Shown: piece after piece, positions 27,630 to 34,583 of the stretch
Position numbering within the stretch: position 1 is the stretch's first letter
Layout: each line of letters begins with the position of its first letter
Assembly: GCF_012584455.1 (NCBI RefSeq)
Contig: NZ_JABAEB010000012.1
Span: forward strand, 107,001 to 171,000
Length of the DNA: 64,000 nt
Reading direction: 5' to 3'
Source: Shewanella oncorhynchi
GTDB lineage: Bacteria > Pseudomonadota > Gammaproteobacteria > Enterobacterales > Shewanellaceae
The notes under the pieces: model-generated
Databases searched by the model: none
What the model was told of the DNA's origin: nothing
Seen by the model: only the letters and a program-made list of their open reading frames with translations
Program-made: the position numbers and the translations under genes

Positions 27630-28205
27630 ATGCTAAAGCTGCGTCACGCTGGTTTCACCTTAATGGAGGTGATGCTAGTGATTTTGTTGATGGGGCTCAC
27701 GGCTGCGGCCGTGACTATGTCTATCGGCAATTCTGGGCCGCAACAGGCCTTAGATAGAACGGCGCGGCAGTTTATTGCGGCCACTGAAATGGTGCTTGAT
27801 GAAACTGTTTTAAGTGGCCAGTTTATTGGTATTGTGATTGAGAAAACTAGTTATCAGTTTGTTTTTTATAAAGAAGGTAAGTGGGAGCCTTTGGATAAAG
27901 ACAGACTCTTATCTGAAAAGCAAATGGAGCAAGGGGTTGAGCTGAACTTAGTGCTCGATGGTTTACCTTTGGTACAAGAGGATGAGAAAGACGATTCTTG
28001 GTTTGAAGAACCGCTGATTGAACCCTCTGCCGATGATAAGAAGAAACACCCTGAGCCACAGGTCATGCTATTCCCGAGCGGTGAAATGAGCGCTTTTGAG
28101 CTGACGTTTATCGCTAAAACTAACAAAGGCCAGCAGGCCGAAACGTTAGTGGTCGGTGATGCGCTGGGCAGATTAACCATAGGGCGCCCCGATGAAACGC
28201 GTTAA
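27630..28205 (+). CDS. gspH: Minor pseudopilin GspH
   Basis: 191 residues from ATG at 27630, one base after the gspG stop; a longer in-frame opening inside gspG would bury the prepilin signal. The signal is MLKLRHAG then FTLMEVMLVILLMGLTAAAV. The globular part is acidic and ends with a usual GspH sheet region (MLFPSGEMSAFELTFIAKT). It joins GspI, J and K at or near the pseudopilus tip. It overlaps gspI by 14 bases. Confidence 0.93.
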   Translation: MLKLRHAGFTLMEVMLVILLMGLTAAAVTMSIGNSGPQQALDRTARQFIAATEMVLDETVLSGQFIGIVIEKTSYQFVFYKEGKWEPLDKDRLLSEKQMEQGVELNLVLDGLPLVQEDEKDDSWFEEPLIEPSADDKKKHPEPQVMLFPSGEMSAFELTFIAKTNKGQQAETLVVGDALGRLTIGRPDETR

Positions 28206-28560
28206 GGGCATGACCCTACTCGAAGTGATTGTGGCCCTTGCCGTATTTTCGATTGCGGCCGTGTCTATCACTAAAAGTTTGGGCGAGCAGATGGCAAACA
28301 TGCCGATTCTGGAATCGCGCACTTTGGCACAGTGGGTGGCTGATAATCAGATGGTCGATGCCAGACTTGATCCACAGTTTCCTGAAATCGGTAAAAAAGA
28401 AGGTCAAGTTGAGCTCGCAGGAAAGGATTGGTATTGGCGTAAAGAAGTGGTGAAAACGACGGACGATAATTTTCGTATGATCCGCATTAGTGTGAGTGAA
28501 GACGAACGATATCAGCGTATTGCCGCACAAGTGAGCAGTTATGTCCTTAAAACTAACTAG
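28192..28560 (+). CDS. gspI: Minor pseudopilin GspI
   Basis: 122 residues. The prepilin signal MKRVKG is followed by MTLLEVIVALAVFSIAAVSI, so the residue after the cleavage site is Met as in other GspI proteins. The tail (WRKEVVKTTDDNFRMIRISV) fits the family. GspI nucleates the tip complex with J and K. It overlaps gspH upstream and gspJ downstream, indicating tight translational coupling. Confidence 0.94.
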   Translation: MKRVKGMTLLEVIVALAVFSIAAVSITKSLGEQMANMPILESRTLAQWVADNQMVDARLDPQFPEIGKKEGQVELAGKDWYWRKEVVKTTDDNFRMIRISVSEDERYQRIAAQVSSYVLKTN

Positions 28561-29317
28561 TGCGCAGCGGGGATTCACCCTGTTGGAAATGCTGATCGCC
28601 ATCGCGATTTTCGCCATGATAGGTTTGGCTTCTAATGCGGTACTCAGCACAGTGCTGACTAACGATGAAGTGACGCGCGCTTTTTCAACTCGGCTTAAAG
28701 CTCTACAACAAGGCTTTGGTGCGATTGAGCGTGATCTCGCGCAAATGGTGGCGCGCACGCCAAGATTACTCGAAGGTGGTCGAGGTTCGACCGTCTTCCA
28801 AACGGGCAATGATATCTTAGATTCGGAATCAGAAGCCTTAGTGTTTTACCGCTTAGGCTGGTTAAATCCCGACGGTTTATTACCGCGAGGCAGCTTGCAG
28901 TCTGTGGCGTATGTGGTGCATGAAGGGCGGCTGGAACGTTGGTATTTTCCTTATCCTGAGCCTGAATTTGGCGCCGAGCCGATTAAGACAGTGATTATCG
29001 ACAAAGTGCTGTCGGTGGAATATTCCTTCTTCATGGAAGACAAGTGGGAGCGCAAAGTCGAGGCGACTAAGTTGCCTAAAGCGATCGCCATGGAGATTGA
29101 GATTGAAGGTTTAGGCAAGATCCAACGTAAGTTCTTGTTGCCGCTGGGTGCTGTTGCACCAGAAAAGTCTAAGGATGACGATAATAAAGACGAAAATCCG
29201 GACGATACGAACAAAGATAAAGACAAAGATGGAGTCGATGATGGCTCGGGGAACGATCCAGGTGACGGTTCTGGTGATCCAGGTGATGGTGACCCTGAAG
29301 ATGAGGGCCGCGAATGA
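28541..29317 (+). CDS. gspJ: Minor pseudopilin GspJ with acidic Asp/Gly-rich tail
   Basis: 258 residues; GspJ is usually about 200. The signal MSLKLTSAQRG is followed by FTLLEMLIAIAIFAMIGLAS. The core (RLKALQQGFGAIERDLAQMV, FYRLGWLNPDGLLPRG, ERWYFPYPEPEFG) is normal GspJ. From about residue 208 an Asp/Gly/Lys-rich low-complexity tail runs to the end (DDDNKDENPDDTNKDKDKDG, NDPGDGSGDPGDGDPEDEG). The tail is encoded by repetitive sequence and could bind calcium. It overlaps gspK by 4 bases (ATGA). Confidence 0.95.
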   Translation: MSLKLTSAQRGFTLLEMLIAIAIFAMIGLASNAVLSTVLTNDEVTRAFSTRLKALQQGFGAIERDLAQMVARTPRLLEGGRGSTVFQTGNDILDSESEALVFYRLGWLNPDGLLPRGSLQSVAYVVHEGRLERWYFPYPEPEFGAEPIKTVIIDKVLSVEYSFFMEDKWERKVEATKLPKAIAMEIEIEGLGKIQRKFLLPLGAVAPEKSKDDDNKDENPDDTNKDKDKDGVDDGSGNDPGDGSGDPGDGDPEDEGRE

Positions 29318-30312
29318 GAACCCAATCTCGGTCTAAACAGCGCGGTGTCGCACTGATAGTTGTGCTCTTGATAGTTGCCATGGTGGTGATCATCGCGACA
29401 AACATCACAGGCCGTAATCAGTTATCCATGCGTCGAACGTTGAACTTGGCCCAGTACGATCAAGCCTATTGGTACGCGATTTCTGCCGAAGAACTGGCGA
29501 AGAAAATTTTAAAACAAGATTTAGACGACTCGGAAGGTCGGGTCCACAGGCAACAATATTGGGCCATGGCCGATGTAGTGTTTCCGGCGGAATACGGTGA
29601 AATTGCTGGCAAGATCACTGATATGCGTGCCTGTTTTAACTTAAATGCCTTGTCTGTGACCACGAAAGAGGTGGAAAACAGTCAACCTAAGCTGCCGCTG
29701 GCGGCTAAGCAATATAAGGCCTTGTTGGTGAGTTTAGGGATGGACGACTTTAGTGCGGACCGTCTGACCCAGACCTTAAAAGATTATATCGACGAAGACA
29801 CCACTGCTAGCCCTTATGGTGCCGAAGATGCGGAATACGAAGCGCGAAATGTGCCTTACCGTGCGGCCAATACGCTGATGAATCATCGCAGTGAATTACG
29901 GGCAGTGATGGGATACACCCAAGATATCTATTTGAAACTCTTGCCCTATGTATGCGTTATCCCAGGCAATGACAGGCAATTACTGAATGTGAATACCTTG
30001 GAAGTCGAGCAAGCGGCACTGTTAGCTGGCATGCTCGAAAATCAGATTTCGGTAGGCGAAGCAGAAAGTATCATCAACCAACGCCCAGGCGATGGCTTTG
30101 CCAAGATAGATGACTTTTATGAAAGCTCATCCATGGGATCGATCAAGTGGGAAGGTGCCATGAAGTCGAGCTTTGTCATCGATAGCCAATATTTTTTATT
30201 GGCCTCGGGGGCGAAGGTTGATAACGCCGTATTTAGAATGGAAAGTGTGCTCAAAAAGAGCGGCGGCAATAAAATGGAAGTGCTCACCCGTCAGTTTGGT
30301 GGCCAAAAATAA
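29314..30312 (+). CDS. gspK: Minor pseudopilin GspK, 3' end duplicated downstream
   Basis: 332 residues. The signal MRTQSRSKQRG is followed by VALIVVLLIVAMVVIIATNI and lacks the Glu at position +5, as is normal for the tip subunit GspK. The helical insert domain (CFNLNALSVTTKEVENSQPK, LKDYIDEDTTASPYGAED) has the acidic calcium-site residues of the family. The last 12 codons (MEVLTRQFGGQK) belong to the first unit of a tandem repeat that continues past the stop. In the repeat unit nearest gspL the same frame stays open up to gspL, so the present C-terminus may be a truncated version of the original. Confidence 0.95.
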   Translation: MRTQSRSKQRGVALIVVLLIVAMVVIIATNITGRNQLSMRRTLNLAQYDQAYWYAISAEELAKKILKQDLDDSEGRVHRQQYWAMADVVFPAEYGEIAGKITDMRACFNLNALSVTTKEVENSQPKLPLAAKQYKALLVSLGMDDFSADRLTQTLKDYIDEDTTASPYGAEDAEYEARNVPYRAANTLMNHRSELRAVMGYTQDIYLKLLPYVCVIPGNDRQLLNVNTLEVEQAALLAGMLENQISVGEAESIINQRPGDGFAKIDDFYESSSMGSIKWEGAMKSSFVIDSQYFLLASGAKVDNAVFRMESVLKKSGGNKMEVLTRQFGGQK

Positions 30313-30404
30313 TGGCAGTGCTCACCCGTCAGTGTTTGAAGTTGGTGGCTAAAAATAATGGCAGTGCTCACCCGGCAGGGTTTGATGTTGGTGGACAAAA
30401 ATAA
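30312..30404 (+). CDS. Relay ORF A, 30 residues, between gspK and gspL
   Basis: ATG at 30312 shares its A with the gspK stop (TAATG). The frame runs through repeat units 1 and 2 to TAA at 30402-30404. The peptide starts MAVLTRQCLKLVAKNN and ends FDVGGQK. GGTGG about 7 bases before the ATG could serve as a ribosome site. Whether it is translated is unknown; the layout would allow termination-reinitiation. Confidence 0.4.
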   Translation: MAVLTRQCLKLVAKNNGSAHPAGFDVGGQK

Positions 30405-30496
30405 TGGCAGTGCTCACCCGGCAGGGTTTGATGTTGGTGGGCAAAAATAATGGCAGTGCTCACCCGTCAGGGTTTGATGTTGGTGGCCGAAAATAA
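30404..30496 (+). CDS. Relay ORF B, 30 residues, between gspK and gspL
   Basis: ATG at 30404 shares its A with the stop of relay ORF A (TAATG). The frame crosses units 3 and 4 and stops at 30494-30496. The peptide starts MAVLTRQGLMLVGKNN and ends FDVGGRK, a near copy of ORF A. GGTGG again precedes the start. Expression is unproven. Confidence 0.4.
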   Translation: MAVLTRQGLMLVGKNNGSAHPSGFDVGGRK

Positions 30497-30591
30497 TGGA
30501 AGTGCTCACCCGGCAGAATCTGGTGGACAAAAATAATAGCAACGAGCTCAGTCACGCTTTCTTGACTGGGACTGGTGGAGAAAAACTGTGA
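30496..30591 (+). CDS. Relay ORF C, 31 residues, overlapping gspL start
   Basis: ATG at 30496 shares its A with the stop of relay ORF B. The peptide starts MEVLTRQNLVDKNN, leaves the repeat and ends TGTGGEKL with TGA at 30589-30591, which overlaps the gspL GTG by 4 bases (GTGA). Its start is in the same register as the GspK segment MEVLTRQ, so this ORF is probably the original gspK 3' end, displaced by the duplications. Confidence 0.45.
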   Translation: MEVLTRQNLVDKNNSNELSHAFLTGTGGEKL

Positions 30592-31775
30592 GTGAACGGC
30601 TATTTATTCGCTTAGGCAGAACAGCAGAGCAAGCGTGCTCTTGGCTCGTTTGGTCGGAGCAAGAACAGGAAATTATCGCCTCTGGCGAGCTCGCCAATGC
30701 TCAAGGTTTGTCGACCTTAACTGAGCGTGCGGGCAATCGTCCCGTCGATGTGTTAGTGCCCGCCGCGGCAATGACGCTCACTAGTGTGCATTTGCCCGAA
30801 AAAGGTCAACGCCAAGCCTTGAAAGCCTTGCCTTTTATGCTCGAAGAAGCCTTAGCCGATGATGTCGATGCTATGCATTTTACTGTTGGTCCACGTGACG
30901 GTGATGCCTTAAGTGTGGTCGCAGTGGCCCATGAGCAAATGCAGACTTGGCTGAGTTGTTTGACCGAAGCGGGTTTAAAAGTGAAGCGCATTGTGCCTGA
31001 TTGTTTAGCCTTGCCATTGCAAGAGTGCCAATGGGCGGCAATGAATTTTGGCAATGAGCTATTGCTGCGTACCGGATTAGCTTCGGGCCAGAGCTTACCT
31101 CTGCCTTGGTTGCCAATTGCGTTAGAACAACTTAAGCCTGCACAGGGCGAAGTCTCTGTCGCCAGTTATACCGAGATGCAACTCGAGGGTGTCGAGCTTA
31201 AGCCGCAGTCACTCGAGCTACCTATGTTAGTGTTAGCCCGCGGTATTTTGCATGCGCCAGTGAATTTACTGAGCGGCGTTTACACGCCGAAGCGTGAATA
31301 TAGCAAACAGTTGATGATGTGGAAAAGTGCGGCCATCGTTATTGCCATCGCTTGTGTGCTGGCCTTAGTGAATAAAGGGCTGACTATACATCAAGTCAAT
31401 GGTCAGGTTGCCGATCTTAAAGCCCAGAGTGAATCCATTTATCAGCAAGTGATCCCGGGAAATTCGCGCATTGTTAATCTACGTTCGCAGATGGAAAGTC
31501 AGTTACGTGCATTGCAGGGACAGGGCAGTGGTGCCGAGTTTTTTGCCATGCTCGATGGTTTACAGGATGCCTTTAAGCAAGTGCCTGAACTTAAACCTAA
31601 TAGCCTAAGATTCGAAAGCGCGCGTAACGAGATCCGTATGCAAGTGAGTGCGAAAAATTACGCGCAGATCGAGAAGTTTAAAGAGATTGTCGGTCGTCGT
31701 TTTCAACTCGATGGCGGCACTATGAATAGCGGTGAAGAGCAAGTCACCAGTACCTTAACTTTGAGGAGCAAATAA
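30588..31775 (+). CDS. gspL: Type II secretion system protein GspL
   Basis: 395 residues, GTG start at 30588 overlapping the last relay ORF. The cytoplasmic N-terminal actin-like domain (MSERLFIRLGRTAEQACSWL; VDVLVPAAAMTLTSVHLPEK) binds GspE. It is followed by one membrane helix (MWKSAAIVIAIACVLALVNK) and a periplasmic ferredoxin-like domain ending LTLRSK. It recruits the ATPase to the membrane and pairs with GspM. In most T2SS operons gspL starts right after or within gspK; here 275 bases intervene. Confidence 0.95.
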   Translation: MSERLFIRLGRTAEQACSWLVWSEQEQEIIASGELANAQGLSTLTERAGNRPVDVLVPAAAMTLTSVHLPEKGQRQALKALPFMLEEALADDVDAMHFTVGPRDGDALSVVAVAHEQMQTWLSCLTEAGLKVKRIVPDCLALPLQECQWAAMNFGNELLLRTGLASGQSLPLPWLPIALEQLKPAQGEVSVASYTEMQLEGVELKPQSLELPMLVLARGILHAPVNLLSGVYTPKREYSKQLMMWKSAAIVIAIACVLALVNKGLTIHQVNGQVADLKAQSESIYQQVIPGNSRIVNLRSQMESQLRALQGQGSGAEFFAMLDGLQDAFKQVPELKPNSLRFESARNEIRMQVSAKNYAQIEKFKEIVGRRFQLDGGTMNSGEEQVTSTLTLRSK

Positions 31776-31776
31776 G

Positions 31777-32253
31777 ATGGATAATTTGCGGACTTGGTGG
31801 CAAGGGCTCGCATCGCGCGAGCAGCAATTAGTGGGCTTTTGCTCGGTATTCTTAGTTATAGGTATTTTTTATTGGGGTGTTTGGACGCCGATTGCCAATG
31901 CTGAAGCCGATGCATTACGTAACCTCAATGCACAGCAACAGACGTTGAACTATGTAAAACAAACGGCGAATAAAATAGCGAGTCTTAAGCAGAACGGTGC
32001 TAAGCCAACTACGTCGGGCAGTTTAAGCTCAGTGGTTAACCAAACTGCGGGCAATTATGGGTTAGTGATTACTCGCATGCAGCCCCAAGGCGATAAGATC
32101 CAAGTGTGGATGGACGATGTTCCTTTTGATGCCTTGTTAGGTTATTTGAGTGAGTTAGTACAGAAGAAAGGACTTTCACTCGAAAGTGTTGATTTGGCTG
32201 AGGCCGATGTACCTGGCTATGTCAAAGTGAGACGTATCCAATTAGCGCAATAA
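31777..32253 (+). CDS. gspM: Type II secretion system protein GspM
   Basis: 158 residues, starting one base after the gspL stop. Short cytoplasmic N-terminus (MDNLRTWWQGLASREQQLVG), one membrane helix, then a periplasmic ferredoxin-like domain (LSSVVNQTAGNYGLVITRMQ, VWMDDVPFDALLGYLSEL). It stabilises GspL and the assembly platform. Confidence 0.95.
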   Translation: MDNLRTWWQGLASREQQLVGFCSVFLVIGIFYWGVWTPIANAEADALRNLNAQQQTLNYVKQTANKIASLKQNGAKPTTSGSLSSVVNQTAGNYGLVITRMQPQGDKIQVWMDDVPFDALLGYLSELVQKKGLSLESVDLAEADVPGYVKVRRIQLAQ

Positions 32254-32267
32254 ATTAAGGTGTAGCT

Positions 32268-33029
32268 GTGAGTTTGATAAAAAAAGTCATCATAGGCGTA
32301 CTGATTTATTTAATATTTTTAGTCGTTCTATTCCCCGCTAAGATTGCGATAGCGTTAGCCCCATTGCCCGCGAATATCAGTGTTTCGGGTGTGAGTGGCA
32401 GTATTTGGTCTGGCAGCATAGAAACCTTAAGTATGCCGCAGCGTCAGGTAGAGCAAGTGCGTTGGGATCTGAGTCCTTGGGCGCTATTTTTAGGTAAAGT
32501 GAAAGTTGATTTTCAAGTGGGCAGCCGCGCAACACCTGTCAGTGCTAAGGGATTAATTTCTTGGTCTATGGGAGGCTTAAGTGCGCAGGGGCTACGTTTC
32601 GAAGCGCCGGATAGTTTTTTACTCGGCAATGCAAAACTGCCCTTTAGAACCGAAATTACCGGTGAAGTCAGTTTGTTGGTTGAGACGCTAGAGCAAGGTA
32701 AGCCTTGGTGTGAACAGTTGTCTGGTAAGCTGTTTTTGAATCAAACCAATGTTAAGAATCAGTTTGGTAACTATCCTCTAGGTAATATTGAACTCGGACT
32801 GAGTTGTGTCGAAGGCAAAGTGCAATTGGCCACAGATGAAACCAAGAACCAGCTTGGTATTGTTGGTACCTTACAGTTAGATGAAGGCAATATGGTGAAG
32901 GTTGAGGCTAAGATTAAAGAAACGGCAGAGCAACCGGAAGATATGCGTGAGTCGCTGAATATTTTAGGTAAGCGTGGTGCGGATGGTTATTTCCCTGTGG
33001 TATATCAGGGGCGGATCCCTGGGTTATAG
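32268..33029 (+). CDS. gspN: Type II secretion system protein GspN
   Basis: 253 residues with a GTG start at 32268. One N-terminal membrane segment (IGVLIYLIFLVVLFPAKIAI) precedes a sheet-rich periplasmic domain that begins with the GspN signature NISVSGVSGSIWSGSIETL. GspN is not essential in every T2SS. It is the last gene of the operon; GspA, GspB, the pilotin and the prepilin peptidase are not encoded here. A terminator follows at 33141-33164. Confidence 0.95.
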   Translation: MSLIKKVIIGVLIYLIFLVVLFPAKIAIALAPLPANISVSGVSGSIWSGSIETLSMPQRQVEQVRWDLSPWALFLGKVKVDFQVGSRATPVSAKGLISWSMGGLSAQGLRFEAPDSFLLGNAKLPFRTEITGEVSLLVETLEQGKPWCEQLSGKLFLNQTNVKNQFGNYPLGNIELGLSCVEGKVQLATDETKNQLGIVGTLQLDEGNMVKVEAKIKETAEQPEDMRESLNILGKRGADGYFPVVYQGRIPGL

Positions 33030-33140
33030 CGCTGTTTTAGATGAGCATTTAAACTTAATGTGAGTGCTCAGATGTGAAGGCCGTAATGCGAGAGTTGCGA
33101 TTAAATGTCCGATCATAAAACAATGCGATGAATAGAAACG

Positions 33141-33164
33141 AAGGCACCTTAGGTGCCTTTTTTA
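33141..33164 (+). terminator. Terminator of the gspC-N operon
   Basis: The stem AAGGCACCT with AGGTGCCTT is followed by a run of T. It lies about 110 bases after the gspN stop and directly before the convergent yrfG stop, so it probably serves both strands. Confidence 0.9.
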
Positions 33165-33172
33165 TAGCCTTT

Positions 33173-33835
33173 TTATCGCGTTAGATCAGTCAGTAGTGAG
33201 TGATAGTCGGTAATCGCGGGGAAATCTTGAAAGACTTTGATTGGTTTTTTACTGTCTGGGTTAGCAATCCCCAATTGATGACCCACACCGGCAAGTTTTG
33301 CGGCCTTGAGTATGGGTTCGCTATCGTCGATAAAGAGACAGCGACTTGGTTCAAGGTTGAATTGCTTAAACAAGGTCAGCCAAAATTGTGGGTGTTCCTT
33401 AGGGTAACCTGTCTCGTGGCTAGAAATCATGTCATCGAGCCCTGCGGCCAGCTCGGTATGTTCAAGCTTTAGGGCAAGACTCTTGGGATGCGCATTGGTC
33501 ACTAAGATGCGCCGTTTACCTGCAGAGGCCAAGGCCGCTAAAAATGGCATGCTGTCTTGGCGCAGTTGAATACGATCCACTAAAGTGCGGTGCAAGCCCA
33601 TAATGTCGAGCTGCAGTTGCTCCTGCCAATAATCAAGACAGTACCAATCGAGCGTGCCTACGACTTTCTCATAGGCGTTCACAACTAATTGCTGCGCTTC
33701 GTTGTGGCTCAAACCTTGTTGTCGACTCAATTCCTGCGGTACTAAATTCAGCCAAAAATGATTGTCGAAGTGCAAATCCAATAGGGTGCCATCCATATCG
33801 AGCAGAACCGTATCGATAGTCTTCCAGTTAAACAT
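33173..33835 (-). CDS. yrfG: HAD-family GMP/IMP nucleotidase
   Basis: 220 residues. Motif I is VLLDMDGTLLDL, motif II RRILVTNAHPKS (Thr), and motif IV FIDDSEPILKAAKLAGVG: the complete HAD phosphatase set. The N-terminal cap sequence LDWYCLDYWQEQLQLDI is typical of YrfG. The family dephosphorylates purine mononucleotides. ATG at 33835 has GGAAA upstream. In enterobacteria yrfG neighbours nudE and hslR; here nudE is about 18 kb away on the far side of the accessory island. Confidence 0.92.
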   Translation of the reverse strand: MFNWKTIDTVLLDMDGTLLDLHFDNHFWLNLVPQELSRQQGLSHNEAQQLVVNAYEKVVGTLDWYCLDYWQEQLQLDIMGLHRTLVDRIQLRQDSMPFLAALASAGKRRILVTNAHPKSLALKLEHTELAAGLDDMISSHETGYPKEHPQFWLTLFKQFNLEPSRCLFIDDSEPILKAAKLAGVGHQLGIANPDSKKPIKVFQDFPAITDYHSLLTDLTR

Positions 33836-33989
33836 GGGTATTTCCTATTTTTGCAAAACTGAATCACGCTTAGCATTGATTGTTGCACTGCGTAATACTC
33901 AGTGATGACGATGATTCGAGTCACTTGTATGCTCAAATCTTTGTGCTAGTCTTGGATGATTAATTATTTTTAGTCTGAAAATTAAGCGG

Positions 33990-34583
33990 TTGGATATGGA
34001 TATCTGTTCTTTTGCCCTATTAGCTCAAGTTTCAAACTCCCTTAGTTTACAGCAAGAGTTGAATGCTTTGCTGCAACAAGACTGGTTACCCCATGTAAAT
34101 CAGCGTGATTATATGGGGGGTTGGGATGTTCTCGTCTTACGCTGTGCTGCAGAGTATCGCGGTGCTCATCCTATCTTGCAAGCCTTCTCAATTTCTACCG
34201 GTCAGCACTGGCAAGATTTGCCTCAACTCGAATCGAGCCCTGCATTATGCGATTTTCTGCAATCCCTAGCCTGCCCAGTGAAATCCGTGCGTTTGATGCG
34301 CTTACATGCGGGGGCAGAAATCAGACCCCATAGAGATCAAGGACTCTGCCTAGAACAAGGCGAGGCAAGACTGCATTTGCCACTGCAAACAAATGAGCAA
34401 CTCAACTTTTACGTGGACGATAAACGTGTACCCATGCAGGCCGGAGAGCTTTGGTATATCAATGCCGACCAAGTCCATTGGGTTGAAAATAAAGGGCAGG
34501 ATGCGCGGATCAATTTAGTGATTGATTGCGAGGTCAATACTTGGTTAAGGGAGTTAATCGATGCTGCAAAGATCAGAGCTTGA
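33990..34583 (+). CDS. 2OG-Fe(II) oxygenase, aspartyl/asparaginyl beta-hydroxylase-like
   Basis: 197 residues. The jelly-roll signature of the Asp/Asn hydroxylase family is present: RLMRLHAGAEIRPHRDQG gives His114-x-Asp116, ELWYINADQVHWVENKG gives His163, and RINLVIDC supplies Arg173 for 2-oxoglutarate. It should hydroxylate a protein or peptide side chain, or a small molecule, in the cytoplasm. It is the first gene of a three-gene overlapping operon (23-base overlap with the next gene). An ATG six bases downstream is an alternative start. The target is unknown; candidates are the island's own surface proteins. Confidence 0.85.
   Translation: MDMDICSFALLAQVSNSLSLQQELNALLQQDWLPHVNQRDYMGGWDVLVLRCAAEYRGAHPILQAFSISTGQHWQDLPQLESSPALCDFLQSLACPVKSVRLMRLHAGAEIRPHRDQGLCLEQGEARLHLPLQTNEQLNFYVDDKRVPMQAGELWYINADQVHWVENKGQDARINLVIDCEVNTWLRELIDAAKIRA

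Larger units (their letters stand above)
30274..30535 (+). repeat. 46-bp tandem repeats at the gspK-gspL junction
   Basis: Six consecutive units: 30274-30311 (38 bp, within gspK), 30312-30357, 30358-30403, 30404-30449 and 30450-30495 (46 bp each), and 30496-30535 (40 bp). Each starts ATGG(C/A)AGTGCTCACCCG(T/G)CAG and ends GGTGGNNNAAAATA. Units differ by a few substitutions; the first lacks 8 bases and the last 6 relative to the 46-bp form. There are no spacers, so this is a tandem duplication of coding DNA, not a CRISPR. Every unit junction reads TAATG. Confidence 0.97.

Noticed and set aside
30274..30535. CRISPR array
   Set aside because: Units are directly adjacent with no spacers, begin inside gspK and encode peptides; no cas genes are present.
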